The position numbers and the translations under genes were made by a program. DNA of 64,000 nucleotides, taken from NCBI GenBank assembly GCA_002707495.1, contig PAMZ01000021.1:62001-126000 (forward strand), written 5' to 3'. This document shows positions 15,946 to 24,113 of the stretch, piece after piece. The DNA is from Halobacteriovoraceae bacterium. GTDB taxonomy: Bacteria; Bdellovibrionota; Bacteriovoracia; Bacteriovoracales; Bacteriovoracaceae. Each line of letters begins with the position of its first letter. The first letter of the stretch is position 1. Below the pieces are notes generated by a model. It was not told the origin of the DNA, made no database searches, and saw nothing but the letters and a program-made list of their open reading frames with translations.

Positions 15946-18900
15946 TGCGCCTTTGTCTTTTTACTCTCTTATTCCTCTCTTTTAATTTTTCCTTCGGCCA
16001 AGGCTTTATTGAAAGCCCAGATTTGAATGCTCAATTAAGAGAACATTTTTTGCATGAGGGTGAGTTTTCTGTAGAAAAAATCAATCAATTTAAGGAACGT
16101 ATAAGTGCTCGCAGATTAGAATTAACAGAAGTTCTAAGGAACTACGAATTATTATACTTAGGAAGTGATGAGTCCTCAGTCATTGATAGTCTTACTAAAG
16201 AAGAAGTACTCTTGTCTTTTAATATTATTGAGACCTACCTCAATCAAATTCTTACTGAGTCAAGTTTTGAAAAACAAAAAGAATTAGCTTGGAAGATCCT
16301 AGAACTTGAATTTTCATCAAAAGTAGAAGGGTATGAACTTCTAAGAAATAATCCTTTCATACTTCTTAAGGAGATAATGAGAGATCATATTATTCAAAAG
16401 AGTGGCCGGCCAATCAAGGGACATGCTTACAATCTTATTGATCCCCAAACCAATAGAGTTCTCACTCAAGCTGAGCTTGAAATAAAAAAAGAAGCCGGTG
16501 AAGATATCTCTTTATTTGATCCTCCAAGTAATTCTCGCTTTTGGTATAAAAGGGATATTAAAAATTCAGATGTAAAAGAAGTCTATTACGGTGGTGATTC
16601 AAAGCTTTATGAAAATATTGAAGTGCCCTTTCCAGAGGTGAATAAGGGTCTGTATTTAAAAGTTAAAAAGTCTCAAACCAAGCCAAAAGTACATTTTAAA
16701 ACTTCTATCAATGGAAAAGACTATAGATTTAAATTGAAGTTTGGTGCTGAGTTGGCATCAGAGCTTACAGCTGGCGCTCTCATTGCCACTCTCGGGTATC
16801 ATTTTGATGTATCAAAGTATGTGACAAATTTTGAACTAAAGCTACCTCAGGGTATGACCTTTTTAACGTTTAAAAGGGAATGGCTTGAATACTATCACGA
16901 TTATGACCCTGATGATTATATCACACAGGTCAGAGATGAGGACGGTCACGTTATTATTACATTTAGAGAAGGTTTACTTGAAGCAAGACCTAAAGATATT
17001 GAGAGAATGGGACCTTGGGCATGGGGAAATAATGGTCACCAATCACTAAGAGAGCTAAGGGGACTTTATATCTTTAATATGTGGATAGGAAATAATGATG
17101 TTAAAGAGGCGGCAAATAATAAGCTCGTTATTAGAAGAAAAGATAATGATTATCAAATTTTTCAATACGTTCACGATCTAGGATTTTCTTTTGGAAGATT
17201 CTCTCATGAAAGACCAGGTGATTTCCCCTGGAACTTGGTTCAGACCTATGATGAAAATCATATTAATTTTAAATATTATGGTTTTCAAGAAAACTCTGGG
17301 TTTACTCATGTAACTTATGATGATGGAAGGTGGATGACCAGAAAAATTGCTCAAATGAGTCGAACTCAGATTAAAGATGCTGTTGAAATGGGCGGATGGC
17401 CTGATCCAGTTCAAAAACTTTATGTGGAAAAACTCATTAACAGACGTAACCAATTGGTAGAGGCCTTTGATTTAGAAGATGAGTTTGAAATTCTTTCTGT
17501 AGATAGGAATATTACAACTGAAGGGAGAGAAGTTGAAGATGGTCATTTACGTCAAGGCTTATTTGAAGGACATTCACAAGAGTTTGGCTCAGAAATCACC
17601 AAGGTTTTAAAACCAATCTATGAAAATATGAATTATATAGCCGCTCAAGGAATGATTAACTTAGTTTCTACCTTTGATACAGCAGTTATTGATTCAAGAG
17701 ATCTTGGGTATGACAGCGCTGTATTAGCTGAAGTTGAATTTAATGTAGACCGAGAAATTAGAAGAAACGAAATGGTACAAGGAAATGACGATAATTATAT
17801 TGTTATGGACACTTTAAAAGTAAGGTTTGGAATAGGAGCCGGTCTGGTTGTACGCGGGAAACTTAGTTATTATAAAGAATATAAATTGCTTTACCCTGCT
17901 AAAACATTGAGAGAGGCTACTTTTAATAACCAATTTATTCTCAATGCCCTTCTTCCAAGAACAATCCGCAATAAAACTCTTCCTGAAAACTATATTATCT
18001 TAATTGAAGATGGATTTGAGGGGGAAGGCGAGCTCCTACTTGGAGGAACGGTGGCCTCCGTTGGTTTCTCTAAGGCGCTTGGGAAAATGAGTCGAACTAT
18101 CGTTTCAAAACGGCTTGATTCTTATTCCGTTTATCGAGACTACAGTCCTTATCAAGCGACTTATGCGAGACTTTACGCTGAGCTTTTTATCTTGCGAATT
18201 CCTGTCATGGAGTATGCTCATTTCGATGGTGTTTTAAGAAGAGAGCAATTTGATATTAAATTAGAAGGCTCTGTACAAGAAAGATCTGAAGCTTTGGATG
18301 CTCTAGATACTTTAATCACACAAGGAAGAATAAATGAAATCAAAGATGTGGGAGAGCATAAAGAAATAATTTCAAATTTTGACCTAACGAGAAGAGGATT
18401 TGATTTGTTCTTTGTAGAAGGTGATTACCGTAGAAGAGTCGATAATTTAAGTGAAACATTGTTTGAAGTTGATCGACCTGTCACGAAAGATGATTTTTTC
18501 CAAATAGATATTGAGAGAAATGATGAATGGCAATACTTTAGTAATGGAGAAATGAAAAATCGAAGATTTAGACTTTCAGCCGAAGTTGATGAACAAGGAA
18601 GTTTAGATAATGTAAAGCTTGATATGAGACTTTTTATTAAGGATATGAACGCAACTTCTCAAGAGTTTCACAACGCCTACCTGATGACTTTTGACCAGCT
18701 TTCAATGAAGAATAACTTTCTTAATTTTACTCCTGAACTACATTCTAGCAATCAAGTCTGGCACGGTCTTCAGGCTCATATACACCTTATGTATAATAAA
18801 GAAGCATTGGATAAACTGATTGATCTACCTATTAGTGAATATCACGAACTTATGGCCAGAACTTCTAACAGAGATGCGCAGTTTTGGGCAAGCCGACGAG

Positions 18901-19274
18901 ATAATCGTAATATTGATCGAAACTCCAGGTTTATTCGAAATAAGTATCATCACTGGATAAGAGCTGTAGAAGCTGCAAAAGCTGCGAGCAATCAAAAAGA
19001 GCGCTATACAATTATCGCTGATGCATTTAGCAATGTCGTATGGCTTTTGTCTGATGGATACCAAGGAATCCTACTTCAGAGATTACATTCGATAATAGGA
19101 AAGGATAAGTTTTATATGGAAGGGCTTGTTGATCAGGCGATTGATGTCGAAAATACGCTTCCCATGAATACTCCGCTTTATAATGTGTTAAATCCTGAAT
19201 TACTTGCACCTTTTGACCATTTCGAATTTGATTATCGTGATCTTGAAGAGATTTGGGAACTATTTCAGAGTTAA
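15945..19274 (+). CDS. Large exported protein with atypical-kinase-like motifs
   Basis: 1109 residues with a signal peptide ending FSFGQG. Residues ~240-420 carry a KLKFG lysine, a helix ELTAGALIATLGYHFD, then IGNNDVKEAANNK and VHDLGFSFG, which resemble the lysine, catalytic loop (Asp/Asn) and DFG of CotH/FAM20-type secreted kinases. Residues ~590-900 are strand-rich; the C-terminal ~200 are helical. In related loci this slot holds CotH, so an exported kinase is a fair hypothesis, but full CotH similarity is not evident. The start overlaps the VTC stop by one base (TAATG). Last gene of the operon. Confidence 0.65.
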   Translation: MRLCLFTLLFLSFNFSFGQGFIESPDLNAQLREHFLHEGEFSVEKINQFKERISARRLELTEVLRNYELLYLGSDESSVIDSLTKEEVLLSFNIIETYLNQILTESSFEKQKELAWKILELEFSSKVEGYELLRNNPFILLKEIMRDHIIQKSGRPIKGHAYNLIDPQTNRVLTQAELEIKKEAGEDISLFDPPSNSRFWYKRDIKNSDVKEVYYGGDSKLYENIEVPFPEVNKGLYLKVKKSQTKPKVHFKTSINGKDYRFKLKFGAELASELTAGALIATLGYHFDVSKYVTNFELKLPQGMTFLTFKREWLEYYHDYDPDDYITQVRDEDGHVIITFREGLLEARPKDIERMGPWAWGNNGHQSLRELRGLYIFNMWIGNNDVKEAANNKLVIRRKDNDYQIFQYVHDLGFSFGRFSHERPGDFPWNLVQTYDENHINFKYYGFQENSGFTHVTYDDGRWMTRKIAQMSRTQIKDAVEMGGWPDPVQKLYVEKLINRRNQLVEAFDLEDEFEILSVDRNITTEGREVEDGHLRQGLFEGHSQEFGSEITKVLKPIYENMNYIAAQGMINLVSTFDTAVIDSRDLGYDSAVLAEVEFNVDREIRRNEMVQGNDDNYIVMDTLKVRFGIGAGLVVRGKLSYYKEYKLLYPAKTLREATFNNQFILNALLPRTIRNKTLPENYIILIEDGFEGEGELLLGGTVASVGFSKALGKMSRTIVSKRLDSYSVYRDYSPYQATYARLYAELFILRIPVMEYAHFDGVLRREQFDIKLEGSVQERSEALDALDTLITQGRINEIKDVGEHKEIISNFDLTRRGFDLFFVEGDYRRRVDNLSETLFEVDRPVTKDDFFQIDIERNDEWQYFSNGEMKNRRFRLSAEVDEQGSLDNVKLDMRLFIKDMNATSQEFHNAYLMTFDQLSMKNNFLNFTPELHSSNQVWHGLQAHIHLMYNKEALDKLIDLPISEYHELMARTSNRDAQFWASRRDNRNIDRNSRFIRNKYHHWIRAVEAAKAASNQKERYTIIADAFSNVVWLLSDGYQGILLQRLHSIIGKDKFYMEGLVDQAIDVENTLPMNTPLYNVLNPELLAPFDHFEFDYRDLEEIWELFQS

Positions 19275-19299
19275 GTAGCTTGGCAAAGAATAGACCCGC

Positions 19300-19328
19300 T
19301 TTAAAGCCTATATCCTTGTGTCTAAAAT
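19300..19328 (+). promoter_or_regulatory. Promoter of the photolyase gene, leaderless start
   Basis: TTTAAA (19300-19305), a 17-base spacer and TAAAAT (19323-19328), ending six bases before the ATG at 19335. No Shine-Dalgarno. Confidence 0.5.
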
Positions 19329-19334
19329 AACTTT

Positions 19335-20801
19335 ATGGATTTACATATTATTTTAGGAAATCAACTATATGAGTTAAAATATCTGAAAAAGATGCAAGGT
19401 GAGTTTTTTATGTGCGAAGACTGGGATCTTTGCAGACATTTTAAACCTCATCAAGCAAAAATATATTTCTTTTTAACCGCTATGCGGGAATACCGGGATT
19501 ATCTGTCTGCTCAAAGAAAACTTCACTATTACGAACTGATTCCAGAACCTCAGTTTTTCGAGAAACTCGAAAAAACAGCTAGAAAAATCAAGTCCAAAAA
19601 AATTGTCATGTTTGAGATCGAAGATAAATTTTTCGAAAAAAAGATGAACGAATTTGTTAAAAAAAATAATTGGGAAATTGAGTATTTAAGAACTCCTAAT
19701 TTTATTTGCAGTCGCGATGAGTTTTTTGAATATTTAGATGGGGCAAAAAAACCCTTTATGAAAACCTTCTACGAGCAACAAAGACAAAAGCATAATATTC
19801 TTATGGATGGTGATAAACCTCTCGGTGGAAAATGGAGTTTCGACTCAGAAAATAGAAAAAAAATCCCTAAGAAATTTGCTGTTATTGATAAAATGCCTGC
19901 GAGAAATTCATCGCCTCATCGCGAAGATGTCCTGTCTATAATAGAAAAACACTTTTCTTCTCATAACGGACAGGCAAAAGACTTTTATTTTCCTACCAAT
20001 CATAAAGAGGCTAAAAAAGCCTTAAAACTCTTTTTTGAACAAAAGCTAGATAAATTTGGAGACTTTGAAGACGCAATCGATGATCGTCATCCCTTTTTAT
20101 ATCATACTCTGTTTTCTCCTTTAATTAATATTGGGCTGCTACAGCCTATGGATGTGGTAAAGGAGGTTCAAAAGAGAATCAATAAGGGTAATCTCAATGC
20201 AGTTGAGGGACTCGTGCGGCAGGTGATGGGTTGGCGCGAGTTTATGCGAGGCATTTATCATCACTTTGATGAAAAACAACAAAAAGAGAATTTTTTTAAG
20301 CATAAAAATAAACTCTCTAAATCTTGGTATACGGGAGAGACAGGGATACCTGTCGTTGATAAGACAATCAAAAAAGTTCAGAAATATGGTTATTGTCATC
20401 ATATAGAGAGATTGATGGTGCTTTCGAATTTAATGCTAATATTAAAAATTCACCCTCAAGAAGTTCACCGTTATTTTATGGAGATGTTTGTTGACTCCCT
20501 TGATTGGGTTATGGGTCCTAATGTCTTTGGAATGGGACAGTTTAGTGATGGTGGAGTCTTTGCGACAAAACCTTATTTTAGCGGCTCTAATTATATTGTG
20601 AAAATGTCACATGAAAAGAAAGGTGATTGGTGTGACGAGTGGGACGGACTTTATTGGCGCTTTATAGATGATAACCGAGACTTTTTTTCTAAAAACTATA
20701 GAATGAGCATGATGGTGTCAATGTTTGATAAGATGGATGAGGAGAAAAAGACTCGCATTCTAAAAGCTGCAGAATCAGCCGAAAAAAGGCTCACCCTCTA
20801 A
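19335..20801 (+). CDS. phrB: Cryptochrome/photolyase, PhrB (6-4 photolyase) family
   Basis: 488 residues, usual for this family. An N-terminal alpha/beta antenna domain (1-130) precedes the helical FAD domain. Family motifs: VRQVMGWREFMRG, YTGETGIPVVDKTI, YCHHIERLM, and GPNVFGMGQFSDGG with FATKPY. It should repair UV (6-4) photoproducts with blue light. Bacterial PhrB proteins bind a 4Fe-4S cluster with four cysteines. Here the first (Cys354) and perhaps the last (Cys433) are present, but the CxxC segment after the MS motif is missing. The 3' end overlaps the next gene by 27 bases. Confidence 0.9.
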   Translation: MDLHIILGNQLYELKYLKKMQGEFFMCEDWDLCRHFKPHQAKIYFFLTAMREYRDYLSAQRKLHYYELIPEPQFFEKLEKTARKIKSKKIVMFEIEDKFFEKKMNEFVKKNNWEIEYLRTPNFICSRDEFFEYLDGAKKPFMKTFYEQQRQKHNILMDGDKPLGGKWSFDSENRKKIPKKFAVIDKMPARNSSPHREDVLSIIEKHFSSHNGQAKDFYFPTNHKEAKKALKLFFEQKLDKFGDFEDAIDDRHPFLYHTLFSPLINIGLLQPMDVVKEVQKRINKGNLNAVEGLVRQVMGWREFMRGIYHHFDEKQQKENFFKHKNKLSKSWYTGETGIPVVDKTIKKVQKYGYCHHIERLMVLSNLMLILKIHPQEVHRYFMEMFVDSLDWVMGPNVFGMGQFSDGGVFATKPYFSGSNYIVKMSHEKKGDWCDEWDGLYWRFIDDNRDFFSKNYRMSMMVSMFDKMDEEKKTRILKAAESAEKRLTL

Positions 20802-22112
20802 GACTTTAAGTTTAAATTTATTTATATGCCCCAGTAAAATTAGTCTATGATCACGGTTTTCAATTAAGGGAATTCTTTCTGTTTCGCCCTCATTATCAAT
20901 ATAGACTAAACTCTCAAGAGCATTATTTCTCACTTGAATGAGACATTTCTCATCTCTTTTTCTACCAGGTAGTGTGATATAAAAAGAAGGCTTGGGATAT
21001 TTATAATGATCAAAAAAACTTTCAAGTTTTGACTTATAGTTTTCATATCCAAGTACTTTAAAGAATTTAATCAATGAAGAGTCTATATACTCGTACTCTG
21101 AAACTCCGAAAGTTGATTTAAGAAATTTTTCAATAGCTCGTTTTGCTTGAGATTTACTTTTGAAAGGGAGTTCTGTTTCAATATCTTGAGTTGAAATTTT
21201 TAATTCTGGTATACCCATCGTATTGTCCTTAATCACAACGTGATAGCGGAATCGACTCGCTTTAAGGGCGGTATTATAAGGCGGACGAAAATGTTTAATC
21301 TCGTGAGACTCCAGAATAAGAGCTGCCAATTCATTGCCCGTAAGCTTTGTTTGAATATCAAATATATGGAACTTTAGTTGGAGGTCCTTTTTACGCTTAA
21401 TATTCGGTCTGAAATGATTAATGACTCTTTTTCTGATGTTTTTACTTTTTCCTATATAGAGAAGTTCTCCTTGATCATTATAGAAATAATATAGGCCTGC
21501 TTTTTCAGGGAGGTCTTCAAGCTTTTTCGTTTCAAAATTGGGTGGTGGAGTCAGTATCCGAGTTTTCTCCTCTAAAGTATTTTGAGTTAGATCGGGAAGC
21601 TTGGCCTGAATCAATTTAAATAATTCCAAGGTAGCTTTAGCATCCGCCATGGCACGATGATGATTTTTAAGAGGAATTTTAAAATGCTTAGTAAGATTTC
21701 CTAGGGAGTAAGATTTCAAACCCGGAAAGGCCTTTCTGCTCATTCGAACGGTACATAGTTTTTCTCGGCCATAGCTGAAGCCTAATTCATTAAATTCTGA
21801 GCGAATGAAATTGTAGTCAAAAAATACATTATGCGCCACAAAGACGCATCCTTCAGTTATCTCTACAATTTTTTTAGCAATTTCATAGAACTTTGGTTTA
21901 TCCCTCACCATTTCATTCGTGATGCCTGTTAAATAGGTAATATTAGAAGGGATAGATCTTTCTGGATTGAGAAGGGTGCTGAACTCATCTAAGATTTGAG
22001 TACCATCTGTCACTATGATAGCGATCTCAGTGATTTTATTTCCGCCGCGATTTGCTCCGGTGGTTTCAATATCGACGATTGCAAATTTTTTCGCAAGCTT
22101 TTGTCTGGCCAT
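20775..22112 (-). CDS. DnaQ-like 3'-5' exonuclease fused to a GIY-YIG nuclease
   Basis: 445 residues. The exonuclease domain (~8-175) has DIETTG, HNVFFDYNF and HRAMADAKAT, the DEDDh active site. The GIY-YIG domain (~205-290) has GLYYFY, YIGKSKNIRKRV and LESHEIKHFRPPYN, as in the UvrC N-terminus and Cho. The remaining ~150 residues are unassigned. Such exonuclease/UvrC-like fusions occur in many bacteria and are linked to DNA repair. It lies tail-to-tail with the photolyase, a second repair gene, overlapping by 27 bases. Confidence 0.93.
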   Translation of the reverse strand: MARQKLAKKFAIVDIETTGANRGGNKITEIAIIVTDGTQILDEFSTLLNPERSIPSNITYLTGITNEMVRDKPKFYEIAKKIVEITEGCVFVAHNVFFDYNFIRSEFNELGFSYGREKLCTVRMSRKAFPGLKSYSLGNLTKHFKIPLKNHHRAMADAKATLELFKLIQAKLPDLTQNTLEEKTRILTPPPNFETKKLEDLPEKAGLYYFYNDQGELLYIGKSKNIRKRVINHFRPNIKRKKDLQLKFHIFDIQTKLTGNELAALILESHEIKHFRPPYNTALKASRFRYHVVIKDNTMGIPELKISTQDIETELPFKSKSQAKRAIEKFLKSTFGVSEYEYIDSSLIKFFKVLGYENYKSKLESFFDHYKYPKPSFYITLPGRKRDEKCLIQVRNNALESLVYIDNEGETERIPLIENRDHRLILLGHINKFKLKVLEGEPFFG

Positions 22113-22140
22113 ACTAAGAGCTAAATTAAGTTTTTTCCTC

Positions 22141-22146
22141 TATAAT
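22141..22146 (+). promoter_or_regulatory. Perfect -10 box, leaderless start
   Basis: TATAAT ends six bases before the SDR ATG at 22153, with no Shine-Dalgarno. It lies in the 40-base gap between two divergent genes. Confidence 0.55.
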
Positions 22147-22152
22147 GACAAG

Positions 22153-22848
22153 ATGAATAAATTCGATTTTATTTCAGCGAATACGGGGGTTCTTGTTGGT
22201 GCGGGCCATGGTATAGGGTTAGAATTAGATAGACGGATTAGAAGTGAGTTCCCTCATATTAAGCTTTATAGTACCTATCACGACCAATCAAAGAATCAAA
22301 ATTCCAAGGCTTTAAGGCTAGACCCACTAGACGAAAGTGATATTATGAAATTTGCGGACTCTTTGTCTGAGATAGATTTTGTGATCTCAACAGTGGGTTA
22401 TTTAGGAAGTACTCCTGAAAAAAGTCTTAAACAAATTGATCTAAAAGAGATGACTTATGCGTTTCAGGTGAATGCTTTACATATGCCCTTACTAATGAAG
22501 CATCTCTACAGAAAGCTCAACTCTGGAAGCTTAGTAACGGTACTTTCTGCCATGGTAGGAAGTGTTTCAGACAATCATATGGGTGGCTGGTATGGATATC
22601 GAGGCTCAAAGGCTGCCTTGAATATGTTTATGAGAAATATGAGTATAGAGCTTAGAAAATCAATTGTAGTCAGTGTGCATCCAGGTACTACTAAAACTTC
22701 GTTATCCAAAGATTTTATAAAAAGTGTAAAACACGAGGTATATGGGGCTGACCAAACCGCAAAACATCTTATTGATTTTTGGCAAAACTGTATGATGAAT
22801 CACTCGGGTAGATTTTTTCATTGGTCAGGAGAGGAGCTTACCTATTAA
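22153..22848 (+). CDS. Short-chain dehydrogenase/reductase
   Basis: 231 residues. The NAD(P)-binding loop is GAGHGIG near the N-terminus. The catalytic Tyr/Lys is in YGYRGSK and a Ser in VLSAMVGSVS precedes it. STVGYLG takes the NNAG position, as in CsgA/C-factor-like SDRs. The substrate is unknown. An upstream open reading to 22015 exists but runs into the divergent gene, and ATG 22153 has a TATAAT at the right distance. It is coupled to the ABC1 kinase gene behind it. Confidence 0.9.
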   Translation: MNKFDFISANTGVLVGAGHGIGLELDRRIRSEFPHIKLYSTYHDQSKNQNSKALRLDPLDESDIMKFADSLSEIDFVISTVGYLGSTPEKSLKQIDLKEMTYAFQVNALHMPLLMKHLYRKLNSGSLVTVLSAMVGSVSDNHMGGWYGYRGSKAALNMFMRNMSIELRKSIVVSVHPGTTKTSLSKDFIKSVKHEVYGADQTAKHLIDFWQNCMMNHSGRFFHWSGEELTY

Positions 22849-24109
22849 AAAGATTAATAAATTAAACACCTCGCTTTTTTCTCGCCAACTATTTGCCTTA
22901 AAGAAAGGTTTAGGAGTTGCTCCGGCACTTTTAAGATCTGCCCCCGCAGAGGAACTTATTTTAAAGCTGATAGGTAAAGATAGAGAAAAATTTATTGATG
23001 ACGTCAGTCAGATGAAAGGCTCCTTTGTAAAAGCGGCTCAAATGTTATCTCTTTATGGAGAACATTTTCTTCCTAAAGAGATGAAAGACTTTATTTCTCA
23101 GGTTCAATCTGAAGGACATTATCTTGAGTGGAGTAAACTTAAAAATTTGATCCCCATTGAGGTTCATCAAAAAATTGATATTTCTTCCGAGCCTTTAGCT
23201 GCAGCCTCGATAGGACAGGTACACAGAGGTGTGTACCAAGGACAAGAGGTGGTATTGAAAATCCAGTATGAGGGAATCAGACAAGCTATTGATCTGGATT
23301 TACGATTATTAAAACTTTTAATGAGATCATTAAGAATTTTGCCAAAGAAAATCAACCTTGATCCTATTTATGATGAGATTAAAAAAAATCTTATAAGAGA
23401 AATGGATTACAAAGAGGAACTAGCGACTCAGGTTAAGTTTAGAGATTCACTCCAATCTGACCAGTACTATATACCCAAAGCCTATCCGGAGGTTTCTACT
23501 GAAAATATATTAGTATCTGAATACTGTTCGGGTGCACTACTTTCTTCATCTCAAATAAAAAATCTTTCACAAGACAAGAAAAATGATATAGCTCGAAGAA
23601 TATTTAGACTCTTTTTTCTTGAACTGTTTGAATTGAATCTTATTCAGACTGATGCCCATCCAGGAAATTTTCTGTTTGATAAGAAAACTGATAAATTGAT
23701 TCTTATTGATTTTGGCTCGGTGAGAAGCTTTGATGATGCTATTATAAAAAAATATCAAAATCTTATTAAGAGTTTTTATTTAGATGATGAGACTCTTTTT
23801 AAGAATACTTTTCAAGATATGCTCGACTCCACAGAGGCCATCGTTAGTATAGATCTAAATGATTTGTGGGAATATTGTCGTTTCGTAACGATCCCTATTA
23901 GACAAGATGAGTTCGATTGGTCAGATTCTACACATGCTGAGGAAGTTTATAAAAAAGCACAAAAGACGATATTGAAAGCTGATGTTAAAACACCTCCGCA
24001 TCAATTTCTGTTTATTGATCGAAAAGTTGTTGGTCTTTTTTTCTTAATGAAAACCTTAGATGCCAAATTTAATGCCAAAAATATTTTAGCTGAGTTTATT
24101 AGAGACTAG
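22844..24109 (+). CDS. ABC1/AarF/UbiB-family atypical kinase, probable ATT start
   Basis: 422 residues from ATT 22844. The first ATG (23012) would remove 56 residues of normal-looking N-terminus (SLFSRQLFALKKGL...) and has no Shine-Dalgarno. ATT is preceded by AGGAG seven bases upstream and overlaps the SDR stop. ABC1 motifs: KAAQML (usual KxGQ), the Ala-rich loop AAASIGQVHRG, ILVSEYCSG, TDAHPGNFLFD and IDFGSVR. Relatives act in ubiquinone synthesis and lipid homeostasis. Tail-to-tail with the next gene at four bases. Confidence 0.85.
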   Translation: MKKINKLNTSLFSRQLFALKKGLGVAPALLRSAPAEELILKLIGKDREKFIDDVSQMKGSFVKAAQMLSLYGEHFLPKEMKDFISQVQSEGHYLEWSKLKNLIPIEVHQKIDISSEPLAAASIGQVHRGVYQGQEVVLKIQYEGIRQAIDLDLRLLKLLMRSLRILPKKINLDPIYDEIKKNLIREMDYKEELATQVKFRDSLQSDQYYIPKAYPEVSTENILVSEYCSGALLSSSQIKNLSQDKKNDIARRIFRLFFLELFELNLIQTDAHPGNFLFDKKTDKLILIDFGSVRSFDDAIIKKYQNLIKSFYLDDETLFKNTFQDMLDSTEAIVSIDLNDLWEYCRFVTIPIRQDEFDWSDSTHAEEVYKKAQKTILKADVKTPPHQFLFIDRKVVGLFFLMKTLDAKFNAKNILAEFIRD

Positions 24110-24113
24110 ATTC

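Noticed and set aside
22015-22152. N-terminal extension of the SDR gene
   Set aside because: It would run into the divergent exonuclease gene and lies upstream of a perfect -10 at the right distance from ATG 22153.
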